From a bacterium (lineage in GTDB: Bacteria; Chloroflexota; Dormibacteria; Aeolococcales; Aeolococcaceae), in NCBI GenBank assembly GCA_014874355.1, contig JACWAJ010000057.1, positions 1 to 52,602 on the forward strand: 52,602 nucleotides of DNA, given 5' to 3'. Positions within the stretch are counted from its first letter, which is position 1, and every line of letters begins with the position of its first letter. Shown piece by piece: positions 38,242 to 47,678 of the stretch. The notes under the pieces are model-generated. The model was given only the letters and a program-made list of their open reading frames with translations, ran no database searches and was not told the origin of the DNA. Position numbers and translations under genes: made by a program.

Positions 38242-38267
38242 CAGTTTCGATACTCCTTTTGCCAAAG

Positions 38268-38341
38268 TCCCAGGGGATGGACTCGAACCATCGATACACG
38301 GTTTTACAGACCGCTGCCTTGACCAGCTTGGCTACCCTGGG
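38268..38341 (-). tRNA. tRNA-Tyr (GTA), archaeal-identity type
   Basis: Cloverleaf by hand: CCCAGGG/CCCTGGG acceptor (C1:G72), GCGGT CTGTAAA ACCGT anticodon arm, 5-nt variable loop GTATC, GATGG TTCGAGT CCATC T arm, A73. Confidence 0.95.
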
Positions 38342-38364
38342 GGAGCGGCTAGGATAGCGTTTGG

Positions 38365-38754
38365 CTAGTCCTGTGGGGCGGTGATGTGGCGCTGGCGGGC
38401 TGCGGTGGCGACAAATCCGATGGCCATGCAGGCGACACTGACAAAGGCAAAAATCGCGCTTATCAGGACGCATTGGAAGCCTCGGTAGCCGGTGTCGAAC
38501 ATCTGTCCCAATGGGTTGACAAAGGCGTTTTCCGCGGGTCCTGCCCACACCAGGGCGACTAGGGCCAGCGCGAGCCAGAACAGTGCCAGGAGATGCCAGC
38601 CGGCCATCATGTGGGAGCGGTCGTGGCGTGGCCGCGACATGGAGTGGAACGCCCCGAGACCGAACACAATCAGCACAAAGTAAAACGTGAAAAGTCCGAT
38701 GACAAGCCAGCTCGAGAGGGTCTGGGCGGAAGACAGTCCCCAGAACATGTTCAT
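38365..38754 (-). CDS. Hypothetical multi-pass membrane protein
   Basis: Four hydrophobic segments. Confidence 0.6.
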   Translation of the reverse strand: MNMFWGLSSAQTLSSWLVIGLFTFYFVLIVFGLGAFHSMSRPRHDRSHMMAGWHLLALFWLALALVALVWAGPAENAFVNPLGQMFDTGYRGFQCVLISAIFAFVSVACMAIGFVATAARQRHITAPQD

Positions 38755-38813
38755 GGGGCAGCAATGATAGGGATCGCGTAACCGCGACGGCCGCGGCGAC
38801 CTTCTGGACTCCA

Positions 38814-39791
38814 ATGAGTGCTGAGTTGTATACCCATGCCCGCCACGCCGCGATCAGCGGCGTAGGCGTGTACCTGCCCGCGGATGTCATCACCAACGCC
38901 GATCTCGCGAGCATGGTCGAGACGTCGGACACCTGGATCATGGAGCGCACGGGCATTCGCAACCGGCATCGCGCCGGCAGTGGCGAAACTGTTGCCCAGA
39001 TGGGGGCTCAAGCCGCCCGCAAGGCAATGCTGATGGCGAATACGACCACCGTGGACGTCATCATTTGTGCGACCTGCTCTCCCGACACCCTGTTTCCGTC
39101 CGCAGCGTGTTTGATTCAGCGCGAGTTGGGACTGGCTCCCATTCCGGCCTTCGACCTCAATGCCGTCTGCAGCGGTTACGTCTACGCTCTCCAAGTGGCG
39201 AAGTCACTGGTGGAAGGTGGCGGTGCCGGCTCCGTCTTGGTGGTGGCTGCCGAAGCCATGACCCGTCTGGTCGACTATGGCGACCGCTCGACGTGCGTCC
39301 TATTCGGCGACGGCGCCGGCGCCAGTGTCGTCAGTCAAAGCTCGGTTCCAGGTATCCGGGCTGTGCAATGGGGGGCCGACGGTGGCCAGGCAGAGTTGAT
39401 CTACTTCGGCCCCAAACAGGATGCCGCCACGCCTAAGGACGCCATTCGTATGGAGGGGCGGGGCACCTTCCGTCTTGCGGTGGACCGCCTCTGCGCTACG
39501 GCGGAGGAACTGGCCGCTGCCTGTAGGTGGTCGCTCAAGGACATCGATCACTTCATCCCGCACCAGGCGAATCTTCGAATCATCGAAGCGACGGCCAAGC
39601 GCCTCAACATTCCCATGGACAAGGTCTTCGTCGATGTCGAAGACATGGGCAACACCTCAGCCGCTTCGATATCCCTGGCTCTGGCCGACGCATATGACTC
39701 AGGCCGGCTGAAACGAGGCGACAAGGTCGTCTGCGCCGCCTTTGGCGCGGGTGCCACCTGGGGTGGGGTGGCGTTGGAATGGACGCTCTGA
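38814..39791 (+). CDS. fabH: 3-oxoacyl-ACP synthase III
   Basis: SDTWIMERTGIRNRH; AFDLNAVCSGYVYAL; FIPHQANLRIIEA; GNTSAASISLAL. Confidence 0.95.
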   Translation: MSAELYTHARHAAISGVGVYLPADVITNADLASMVETSDTWIMERTGIRNRHRAGSGETVAQMGAQAARKAMLMANTTTVDVIICATCSPDTLFPSAACLIQRELGLAPIPAFDLNAVCSGYVYALQVAKSLVEGGGAGSVLVVAAEAMTRLVDYGDRSTCVLFGDGAGASVVSQSSVPGIRAVQWGADGGQAELIYFGPKQDAATPKDAIRMEGRGTFRLAVDRLCATAEELAAACRWSLKDIDHFIPHQANLRIIEATAKRLNIPMDKVFVDVEDMGNTSAASISLALADAYDSGRLKRGDKVVCAAFGAGATWGGVALEWTL

Positions 39792-40663
39792 TGGACCGTA
39801 GGGGTGGATTGCCCCTGCCGCACCGGCGCTTCGCACCACGTCTGGTGCCGGCACCGGGCCCTAAACCCCAACCGGTTGCCCCCACAGGCACGGTCGCCTG
39901 CAAGGGCTGCAACCGTCGTTTCGTCACCGAACGGTACGAACGGGCGCTTCGGGTCTGTTCCCTCTGCGGTTACCACGGTGTGGTCCCCGCCACCCTGCGC
40001 GCCACCCAACTGGCCGACCGTGGTTCACTCCACCTCGCCGACTTCTCAGACGTTGAAGATCGCGATCCACTGCATTTCAACGACGGCGTCGCCTATCCGA
40101 AGCGCATCGCTGAAGCGCGTGCCAAGACAGGCTTGCGTGAGGCATTCATGGTGGCGCGTTGCCTGATTGGCGGAAACCCAATCGTTATCGCGTGCATGGA
40201 TTTCGGGTTTCTCGGTGGCTCACTCGGATCTGCCGCCGGGGAATGCTTCGCTCGGGCGTGTGAAATGGCCGTGGCCGAAAACCGTTCGCTGGTGGCGGTA
40301 TGCACCTCTGGTGGTGCACGGATGCAGGAGGGGATTGCGGCGCTGGCCCAGATGGCACGCTGTTCACAGGGGGTGAGCGGCGTTGCGGCTGCCGGTTTGC
40401 CCTATATCTCGATCCTTGCCGATCCTTGCTTCGGTGGTGTCACCGCATCGTTTGCCGTTCAGTCCGACGTGATTCTCGCCGAACCAGGAGCGCGAATCGG
40501 CTTTGCGGGCGGTCGGGTCATCGAGCAGGCCACTCACGACAAGCTCCCTGACGGATTCCAGACTGCAGAGTTCTTGCTGGCTCACGGGATGGTCGACCAG
40601 GTGGTCTTGCGTGCCGATCTGCGCGACACCGTCGCCAGACTGCTGGGGGTCTACTCAAGATGA
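39791..40663 (+). CDS. accD: Acetyl-CoA carboxylase carboxyltransferase subunit beta
   Basis: Zn ribbon CKGCNRRF...CSLCGYH; MDFGFLGGSLGSAAGE; CTSGGARMQEG; AEPGARIGFAGGRVIEQ. Confidence 0.95.
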   Translation: MDRRGGLPLPHRRFAPRLVPAPGPKPQPVAPTGTVACKGCNRRFVTERYERALRVCSLCGYHGVVPATLRATQLADRGSLHLADFSDVEDRDPLHFNDGVAYPKRIAEARAKTGLREAFMVARCLIGGNPIVIACMDFGFLGGSLGSAAGECFARACEMAVAENRSLVAVCTSGGARMQEGIAALAQMARCSQGVSGVAAAGLPYISILADPCFGGVTASFAVQSDVILAEPGARIGFAGGRVIEQATHDKLPDGFQTAEFLLAHGMVDQVVLRADLRDTVARLLGVYSR

Positions 40664-41496
40664 CCCGCAGCCCAACCAAGATGGCCGAACAGGAGCGGGC
40701 TGCCTTCCGGGCGGTCGAACTGGCGCGCCATCCTGGCCGGCCGCGCACGCTTCAAGTCATAGCCGGCTGCTTTAGCGACTGGACCGAGCTTCACGGTGAC
40801 CGCCTCTTTGGCGACGATCTCGCGGTCGTCGGCGGACCGGCTTTCCTTGAATCGCCTGGGGGAGAGCGGCGGCAGGTGATGGTGATCGGTCAGGAGAAGG
40901 GGCGCGATGCAGAGTCTCGCGCGTTGCGCAATTTTGGGATGCCGCACCCCGAGGGCTATCGCAAGGCGCAACGGCTCATGAGGCAAGCTGCCAAGTTCGG
41001 CATTCCGCTCATCTGCTTGGTCGACACGCCTGCAGCTCATGCCGGAATCGGTGCCGAGGAGCGGGGCCAGGCTTGGGCAATCGCCGAGACGCTGATCACC
41101 CTGCTGGAGCTTCGTGTTCCGGTCGTCTCGGTCGTCCTCAGCGAGGGTGGTAGCGGAGGTGCCTTGGCGCTTGCCGTTGCCGACCGGGTCCTGGGACTGG
41201 AGCAGGCGATTTACACCGTGGCCCCGCCCGAGACGTGCGCCGCCATCCTCTACCGCGACGCCGGTCAGCGCGCGCGCGCTGCACTCGCACTGCGTCCTGG
41301 AGTTGCGACGGCGTGTGAGATCGGTCTGGTCGACGAACTCATCCCTGAGCCTCAGCCGGGAGCCCACGTCCATCCCGAAATGGTCATTGCCGCGCTTCGC
41401 GGTTCCCTGCTGCGTCGCCTTGACGAACTCTGTGCCATTCCTATCGAGGAACTGCTTGCGGCGCGACGCCGACGCTACCGCCACGCCGGCGGGTAG
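40660..41496 (+). CDS. accA: Acetyl-CoA carboxylase carboxyltransferase subunit alpha
   Basis: ELHGDRLFGDD; RNFGMPHPEGYRKAQRLM; VDTPAAHAGIGAEERGQ. Confidence 0.95.
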   Translation: MTRSPTKMAEQERAAFRAVELARHPGRPRTLQVIAGCFSDWTELHGDRLFGDDLAVVGGPAFLESPGGERRQVMVIGQEKGRDAESRALRNFGMPHPEGYRKAQRLMRQAAKFGIPLICLVDTPAAHAGIGAEERGQAWAIAETLITLLELRVPVVSVVLSEGGSGGALALAVADRVLGLEQAIYTVAPPETCAAILYRDAGQRARAALALRPGVATACEIGLVDELIPEPQPGAHVHPEMVIAALRGSLLRRLDELCAIPIEELLAARRRRYRHAGG

Positions 41497-41506
41497 CCTT
41501 GCGCGT

Positions 41507-42421
41507 ATGGCAAGTCGGATGCGCCCAATTGCGGACGTGTCGTTACCGCTTACTCGATCTCCGCGATCTTGGATCGCTCCCTATGGTTGGATCGGGGTCG
41601 GGTTGGTGGGCGCGGCGTGGGCGGTCTCGTGGACCCACCTGCGTCCCTTAAGCGATTGGGGTTTCTTTCCGCTATGGCTGGGCTACATCATCACGCTGGA
41701 TGCCCTGGTGCGGACCCGTCTGGGACGCTCCCTGTTCCAGGCAGGCCCGCTCAGGGTCTTGCGGCTCTTCGCCATCTCTGCGGCGGTGTGGTGGATCTTC
41801 GAAGCGTTCAACCTGCGTACGGACAACTGGCACTACCTACACCCTGAGCCGGTCGGCTCACTGCGTTTCGCACTTGAGGCAACGCTGGACTTCAGCACCG
41901 TCCTGCCGGCGATTTTCGAAACCGCAGCATTTCTGCACGCCATCCTGCCAGGACAGTGCCTCCCGCAACGTGCCACCCTGCCGGCCGGGACGGCAAGAGT
42001 TTGGATGCTCGCCGGACTCATCTGCCTGGGGTTGTCGCTGCTGCTGCCGCGAATCTTCTTCCCACTCATCTGGGGCTGCCTGTTTTTGCTCGTTGATCCG
42101 CTCAATGCACGCCTGCACCGACCATCGCTGCTGGCTGGCGTCCACAGCGGGGTCTGGCGTCCGGTTGTCGTGCTGGCCCTGTCGGGAATCGTGTGCGGCT
42201 TCTTCTGGGAGATGTGGAACTCGCTCTCCATGCCCAAGTGGGTCTACACGGTTCCCGGCATCCCGCAGCAGCGTTTATTCGAGATGCCGTTACTCGGCTA
42301 CCTGGGCTATCTGCCGTTCGCCCTGGAATGTTTCTCCCTCTACATATTCGTCTCGTATTGGCTCTCGTCGCGCGGCAGTGACCTAACGGATGAGAAGTCT
42401 CCATACGTCCCGATGCGCTGA
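41507..42421 (+). CDS. Hypothetical multi-pass membrane protein
   Basis: Multiple TM segments; ATG start. Confidence 0.65.
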   Translation: MASRMRPIADVSLPLTRSPRSWIAPYGWIGVGLVGAAWAVSWTHLRPLSDWGFFPLWLGYIITLDALVRTRLGRSLFQAGPLRVLRLFAISAAVWWIFEAFNLRTDNWHYLHPEPVGSLRFALEATLDFSTVLPAIFETAAFLHAILPGQCLPQRATLPAGTARVWMLAGLICLGLSLLLPRIFFPLIWGCLFLLVDPLNARLHRPSLLAGVHSGVWRPVVVLALSGIVCGFFWEMWNSLSMPKWVYTVPGIPQQRLFEMPLLGYLGYLPFALECFSLYIFVSYWLSSRGSDLTDEKSPYVPMR

Positions 42422-42446
42422 TCCTTAGTACCTGTGAAGGGATGAC

Positions 42447-43595
42447 ATGGCCTTCCGCATTCTCCATCTAGCCGACCTCCACCTCGACCGCGCTTTTGCG
42501 GCGATGGGCTGTCAGGGTGATCTGGCGCGGCGCCGGCGTCAGGGGCTTCGCGATGCGCTGCGTCGCGCTGGAACTTTGGCGAAGGAGCGCGACTGCAACG
42601 TCATTTGCATCGGCGGCGACCTCTATGAACAGGAACGCGCCGGCGCCGACACGGGACGTTTCCTGGCCGACACCTTCGCGAGCTGGCAGCCGCTGCCCGT
42701 ATTCCTCGCCCCCGGCAACCATGATGCGCTGCTGCCCCAAAGTCTCTACGCCCGTACCGAATGGAGCGGCAACGTCCATCTCTTCACCTCGCCCACATTG
42801 GAGCCCTGTGACCTCACCGACGGGATAACCCTCTGGGGGCTGGCCCATCGCGAGCCGCAGTGGCAGGGTGACCCCCTGGCGGCGTCGCCCATCGATGCCG
42901 GCGGCATCCATCTGGCGCTCTTCCACGGAGCCGAACTCGGATCCCGCCCGACTGACTCGCCGATCCACGGACCGTTTCACGCCGCCGGCATTCGCGAGCA
43001 CGGCTTTGCCGCAGCACTCTGCGGCCACTACCACAAGCGCCGTCTCGACACCAAGACCGGACTGCTATATCCCGGGAGCCCGGAACCGCTGAGCTTCGAT
43101 GAGCCGGGCGGTCGAGGTCCGGCGATCGCAATCATTACCGACAGTGGCATGGTGGAGTTCGAGGCGCTCGACGTCAACGTCTGGAGGGCGCTGACAGTGA
43201 ACGCCGAGGTCGGGGGTAGTGCCTCGCTCGACTCGCTTGTCGACAGTGCTTTGGAGAGCATCCACACTGCGGCTGCCACGCTGGATCCCGAACACACACT
43301 GGTGCGGGTCGACCTCACCGGCGATGTCGCCGCTGCTGTCAGCCTGGATCTCGTCACCGTGGAGACTCGCCTCCGCGAACAGACTTCGCTGGCAGTGGTG
43401 CGCGTTCGCGATCTGACCCGTCCTGGCATCGACATCGAGGCGGCCGCGACCGAGCGCACGGCTCGTGGCGCCTTTACCCGCACTGCACTTGAAGCCATGG
43501 CCGGAACCGATGATCTTGAGGAGTCCGCCATTCTCGAAGACGCCTTGCGCTACGGCCTGATGGCGCTGAGTGGCGCCGAGGTCGGTCTGCGATGA
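42447..43595 (+). CDS. sbcD: SbcD/Mre11-like metallophosphoesterase nuclease
   Basis: LHLADLHLD, GGDLYEQ, APGNHDALL, LFHGAE, CGHYHKR. Confidence 0.88.
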   Translation: MAFRILHLADLHLDRAFAAMGCQGDLARRRRQGLRDALRRAGTLAKERDCNVICIGGDLYEQERAGADTGRFLADTFASWQPLPVFLAPGNHDALLPQSLYARTEWSGNVHLFTSPTLEPCDLTDGITLWGLAHREPQWQGDPLAASPIDAGGIHLALFHGAELGSRPTDSPIHGPFHAAGIREHGFAAALCGHYHKRRLDTKTGLLYPGSPEPLSFDEPGGRGPAIAIITDSGMVEFEALDVNVWRALTVNAEVGGSASLDSLVDSALESIHTAAATLDPEHTLVRVDLTGDVAAAVSLDLVTVETRLREQTSLAVVRVRDLTRPGIDIEAAATERTARGAFTRTALEAMAGTDDLEESAILEDALRYGLMALSGAEVGLR

Positions 43596-46426
43596 GGATC
43601 GAATCGGTTGACGTCCGTGGCTTTGGTCAGCTTCGCGATCTGGTCGTCGCCTTCCACCCACGCGTCACCGTCATTCTTGGCGACAACGAGGCGGGCAAGT
43701 CCACGGTCCACCGAGTCATCCGCGCTGCCCTGTACGGCTTGGACGCCGGAGGCCAGGGGCGGGCTGTGGAACGCAGCGATTGGGCGAGATGGGTTCCGTG
43801 GGCTGGAGGGCCGTACGGTTTTGCGGTTACCTTGGTAACCGATTCGGGGAGCCGTCTGCGCATAGCCGCCCGCCTCGACAAGCGTGAGCAGCGAGTTCAG
43901 GTTTTCGAGGTGGGTGGCGGCGACGTAACCGCAGATATGCGCCAGGGCAAGCTGATCGTGCCGGGTCTGCACCTGCTGGGTATCGACGAAGCCGTCTTCT
44001 GCGCCACGGCCTGGCTTGGTGAGGACGGCCTGCGTCTCGGGGCGCCCGATGCCGCGGCACAGCGTGCCCAGGAGCTCCAAGAGGCGGTGGAGCGTCTGGC
44101 CGACTCGGGTAAAAACACGACTACGACTGAGGCTGTCGGCCGGCTGCGCGACGCGCTCGAACGGGTCGGCTCTGAACGCCGTAGCCAGAGCCCGTTGGGG
44201 GTTGCCGCCGCGCGACAGCGCCAACTCGAGAAGGAGATCGAAGCCGCTCGCCGTCGGGTCGAGGCCTACGCCGCCGATCAGGCACAACTGCGCTATCTCG
44301 AACAGGCTGCAGAGCTTGCCCAGCAGCGGCAGCGTGACAGTGAACGTGCCTGGCTTGTTGGGCGTCTTGCGGCTCTAGGCTCTGAGCGTCTCGAATTGCA
44401 GCGAGTCGTGGCAGAGAGGGCCGAACTGATGGCCGTTCTCGACGCCACCGCGAGTGCTGCGGACTTTCCCATTGAGGACGAGCCCCGGGTGCTGGCGCTG
44501 GCGGGCGAATGGCACCAGGCGGTGAGTGGTTCGCGAGAGGTCGAGGTTCGCTGGCAAGCAGCCGCGCCAACGCTGGAGCGCACGCAACGTCGCCGTGCCG
44601 AAATCCTCGCGGGCGTCGAAGCGCTCGGCGAGCCGGTCGTAATCGACACCACCATCGAGCGGGAACGCAAGGTCATTGTCGCCGACCTCGAAACGGCCAG
44701 GGCAGAGGTGCGCCGCCTTGGTGATGCCGCCGGTATTGAGAGCCGTGCCGAGGCGCTGCGCCGTGAAATCGCGGCCACGGGGATGGGCAGTATTCGTGTC
44801 GGAAGCATCGAGGCCGTAGCTCCCCTCATCACTTCCGCCCAAAGCACGGCGGGGTCGCACCTGCCCTCGCTTCTGGCCGGGGGGCTGGCGATTCTGAGCC
44901 TGATGGCGGCGGCAGGAATGGGGGCGGTGCATCAGATTGCCGCCGCATCCGCCACGGCGACAGCCGGGTTGGTGGTTGCGTTTTGCATCTTCCTGCTTGC
45001 CCGGCGTGGTGCTGGTGGGAGCGCTCAGGCCCGGCGCCAACTGGCGCGTATGTGTCCCGACCTTGACGTGAGCGATACCGGGCTGGTGCGTGCTCGCGAG
45101 CAGCTGTCTGCGCTTACGGCGCTGCACCAGGATCTGCTGCGCCAGGAGGTTCGTGCTGCCAGTTGGCGGGAGGAGCTGGCCGCTGCAACCACGCAGCTTG
45201 CCGCCATTGCCATTCGTGCCGACCGGCTCGCCAGCGCCTTGGATGTGGTCAATACCAACGATGTTGCCGGCGATGATCCCGCCGCCCATGCCAAGGCCAT
45301 CCTGGACCGGATCGATGCTATTGCTGAGGCCGAGTCGCGAAGGGTTGAACTGCTGGCCGAGGACGCCGGGCTAGTCCAGACCGAAGCTGCGCTGAATCTG
45401 CTGGCCGATGAGGCTCGCCACACCCGTGCCGCCGTCGCCGCGATTGAGGTCCGGTTGCGCCAACGGTTGCGCGTAGCGGCGGAAAGTCCCGATGTCGAGG
45501 CTGCGATCGCCGCCTTCTCGGAGGCCTGTGCAATGCGTCGCCGGCACGATATTGCAGCCGCCCAACTGGCCTCGCTCCGACCCCGCCTGGGGGAGGGCGA
45601 TTCGGACTCGCATCTTGCCGAAAGAGCGGCGCAGTTCAGTCGCGACCTCCTCGCCCGCGGTGGCGATCTGGCGCAAGTCGCCACGGCTCCGCCACTCGAC
45701 CAGATGGCGCTCGGTCAGCTCGAACGCGATGTCGAGGCTGCGCGCCAGCAGGCTTCGGCCGCCTCGCTGGCGGCGGGGGAGTTGCGCAGCCGTCTCCATG
45801 CGGCTTTCGACGGCCTGCCCGTCCTGGCCGACATCGAGGACGAGTACGCACTGTGTCGGGCCGCTCGCGACCGGGCCAATCACCAGCGCGCAGCGCTAAA
45901 CCGTGCCATCGAGCTACTCACGACTTCCACACGCGGAGTCCACCGGGACATGGCCCCCCGTCTCGCGGCATCCATCTCGGCGCGTCTTTGCGAACTCAGT
46001 CAGGGGCGCTACCAGTCGGTCAACGTCGATACCGACCACTTCGGCATTGCGATTGCCGGCGACAACACACCAGACCTCATTCCACTCGATCAGATGTCGC
46101 ATGGCACGCGCGATCAGGTTGCGTTGCTGCTGCGCCTGGCACTGGCCGATGTACTCAGTGACAGCGGCGAGCTGGTCCCGCTGTTCCTGGACGAACCGCT
46201 GCTCACCGCCGATCCGCATCGTCGCGACATGGCGCTCGACTTCCTCGGTGAGCTGTCAAAGCGCCATCAGGTGGTGCTTACCACCAGCGACCCCGCACTT
46301 GCTGATGACGTCCGTGGCCGGCTCGGCGACGCCGCGGGTGTGGTGGAATTGGTCAAGCGTTCGTCGTCGCGGACCGATGGCGGGTCCGGCGATGGTTCCT
46401 CGGGCACTCGCGCCAAGCAAAGGTAG
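43592..46426 (+). CDS. SbcC/Rad50/YhaN-like SMC-type ATPase
   Basis: ILGDNEAGKSTVHRVI Walker A; long coiled coils; VPLFLDEPLLTADPHRR Walker B; central hydrophobic double segment. Confidence 0.85.
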   Translation: MRIESVDVRGFGQLRDLVVAFHPRVTVILGDNEAGKSTVHRVIRAALYGLDAGGQGRAVERSDWARWVPWAGGPYGFAVTLVTDSGSRLRIAARLDKREQRVQVFEVGGGDVTADMRQGKLIVPGLHLLGIDEAVFCATAWLGEDGLRLGAPDAAAQRAQELQEAVERLADSGKNTTTTEAVGRLRDALERVGSERRSQSPLGVAAARQRQLEKEIEAARRRVEAYAADQAQLRYLEQAAELAQQRQRDSERAWLVGRLAALGSERLELQRVVAERAELMAVLDATASAADFPIEDEPRVLALAGEWHQAVSGSREVEVRWQAAAPTLERTQRRRAEILAGVEALGEPVVIDTTIERERKVIVADLETARAEVRRLGDAAGIESRAEALRREIAATGMGSIRVGSIEAVAPLITSAQSTAGSHLPSLLAGGLAILSLMAAAGMGAVHQIAAASATATAGLVVAFCIFLLARRGAGGSAQARRQLARMCPDLDVSDTGLVRAREQLSALTALHQDLLRQEVRAASWREELAAATTQLAAIAIRADRLASALDVVNTNDVAGDDPAAHAKAILDRIDAIAEAESRRVELLAEDAGLVQTEAALNLLADEARHTRAAVAAIEVRLRQRLRVAAESPDVEAAIAAFSEACAMRRRHDIAAAQLASLRPRLGEGDSDSHLAERAAQFSRDLLARGGDLAQVATAPPLDQMALGQLERDVEAARQQASAASLAAGELRSRLHAAFDGLPVLADIEDEYALCRAARDRANHQRAALNRAIELLTTSTRGVHRDMAPRLAASISARLCELSQGRYQSVNVDTDHFGIAIAGDNTPDLIPLDQMSHGTRDQVALLLRLALADVLSDSGELVPLFLDEPLLTADPHRRDMALDFLGELSKRHQVVLTTSDPALADDVRGRLGDAAGVVELVKRSSSRTDGGSGDGSSGTRAKQR

Positions 46427-46435
46427 ATGTTGAAT

Positions 46436-46465
46436 GGGTTCAGATGATGCGCTACACCTGAACCC
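46436..46465. terminator. Possible terminator hairpin between convergent genes
   Basis: GGGTTCAG...CTGAACCC 8-bp stem; no obvious T-tract. Confidence 0.35.
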
Positions 46466-46532
46466 TCTCACGAGGGAGTCCCTGCCCCGCTCGTGCTGTA
46501 CACTGGCGAGCGATGCGGTCGGGTTCGCGTTC

Positions 46533-47678
46533 TCAGAAAGCGGCGCCGATATGGGCCAGCGCCTCCAGGCCCGACACGTCGCCGGCGATCAATGGCACGG
46601 ACGCCACCGGAACCTCCCCAAGCGCGGCAAGCCGGCTCAACTGGCGTGCATCACGCGTTGCGATCCGGTGATAGGCCAGAAAGAGTTCGCCAATCGGAGC
46701 CAGCGTCTCAGAACTGACGTGTTCGCCGAGCAGATGGGTGAGCCATGCCGCAATCCCGTCGTCGGTGCCAAGTGTGGTGGCGGCTTGAGCGGCGTCGGCA
46801 TCACGCAAGAAGTCGGGCAGCACCCGGTTTACGACTAGCGCGCGCAGGGGCATCGAGAACTCGCGCAACTTGGTCGCGAAAAACTCCGCCTCCCGGTAGG
46901 CGGCCGGTTCGAGTGTGGTCACGACGACGAAACCTACGGCGGGACTGCGCATGAGCCGGTAGATCTCGTTGGCGTGGCGTTGCACACTGCCCTGGAGTAG
47001 TTGAACGTGTTTGACAAACTCGGCAAGCTCATCGAGTACGTCGGAGCCCACCAGCCGGTCGGCAATGCTCAGGAACGGTCGCGCGGCGAAGTTCATGGCG
47101 CGGAATCCGAATCGCGATCCACCGGCGAGCCAGCTGAGCAATTTGGCGCCGGCGAAATCGTTGAAACGTGTGGGCGCTTCGAGGAAATCCAGTGCGTTGC
47201 GAGACGGCGGTGTGTCGACAACGATGCAGTCGTACTCTCTGTCGGAGTGGAGCTCGTAGAGCGCCTCCATGGCCATGAATTCGTGCGACCCGACAAAGGC
47301 TTCGCTGATCCCCTGGTAGAACTTGTTGCCGACAATCTTGCCTGCAACATCGACCGAGGGGGCGTAGCGATAGACCATCCGGTCCCACACGGTCTTCATG
47401 TCAAGCATCGCCGCCGAAAGCTCCCCCTTCGGGGTGGCGCCGGCTTTGTGGAGACGCATCTTCGGCACCACGACGGGATCGACGCCAAGCTTGCCGATGC
47501 CAAGTGCCGTGGCCAGACGGCGGGCGGGATCGATGGTGAGAACCAGGACGCGTTTGTCGTAGCGAGCCGTGATCGCCATCGCCAGCGCGGCGCTGATCGT
47601 GGTCTTGCCCACCCCGCCTGAGCCGCAGCACACGACGACTTCGAGACGTCCCAGGGTTGCGGGCAAACCTTCGCTCAC
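46533..47678 (-). CDS. ArsA/Get3-like ATPase (first of tandem pair by position)
   Basis: VVCCGSGGVGKTTISAALAMAIT; VLTIDPARRLATALG; CIVVDTPPSRNALDFLEAP. Confidence 0.88.
   Translation of the reverse strand: MSEGLPATLGRLEVVVCCGSGGVGKTTISAALAMAITARYDKRVLVLTIDPARRLATALGIGKLGVDPVVVPKMRLHKAGATPKGELSAAMLDMKTVWDRMVYRYAPSVDVAGKIVGNKFYQGISEAFVGSHEFMAMEALYELHSDREYDCIVVDTPPSRNALDFLEAPTRFNDFAGAKLLSWLAGGSRFGFRAMNFAARPFLSIADRLVGSDVLDELAEFVKHVQLLQGSVQRHANEIYRLMRSPAVGFVVVTTLEPAAYREAEFFATKLREFSMPLRALVVNRVLPDFLRDADAAQAATTLGTDDGIAAWLTHLLGEHVSSETLAPIGELFLAYHRIATRDARQLSRLAALGEVPVASVPLIAGDVSGLEALAHIGAAF

Noticed and set aside
38063-38962. 299-aa minus-strand ORF running through tRNA-Tyr and the inverted-repeat element
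   Set aside because: Covers a tRNA and a repeat, overlaps fabH start and the 38365 gene in another frame; not plausible as coding.
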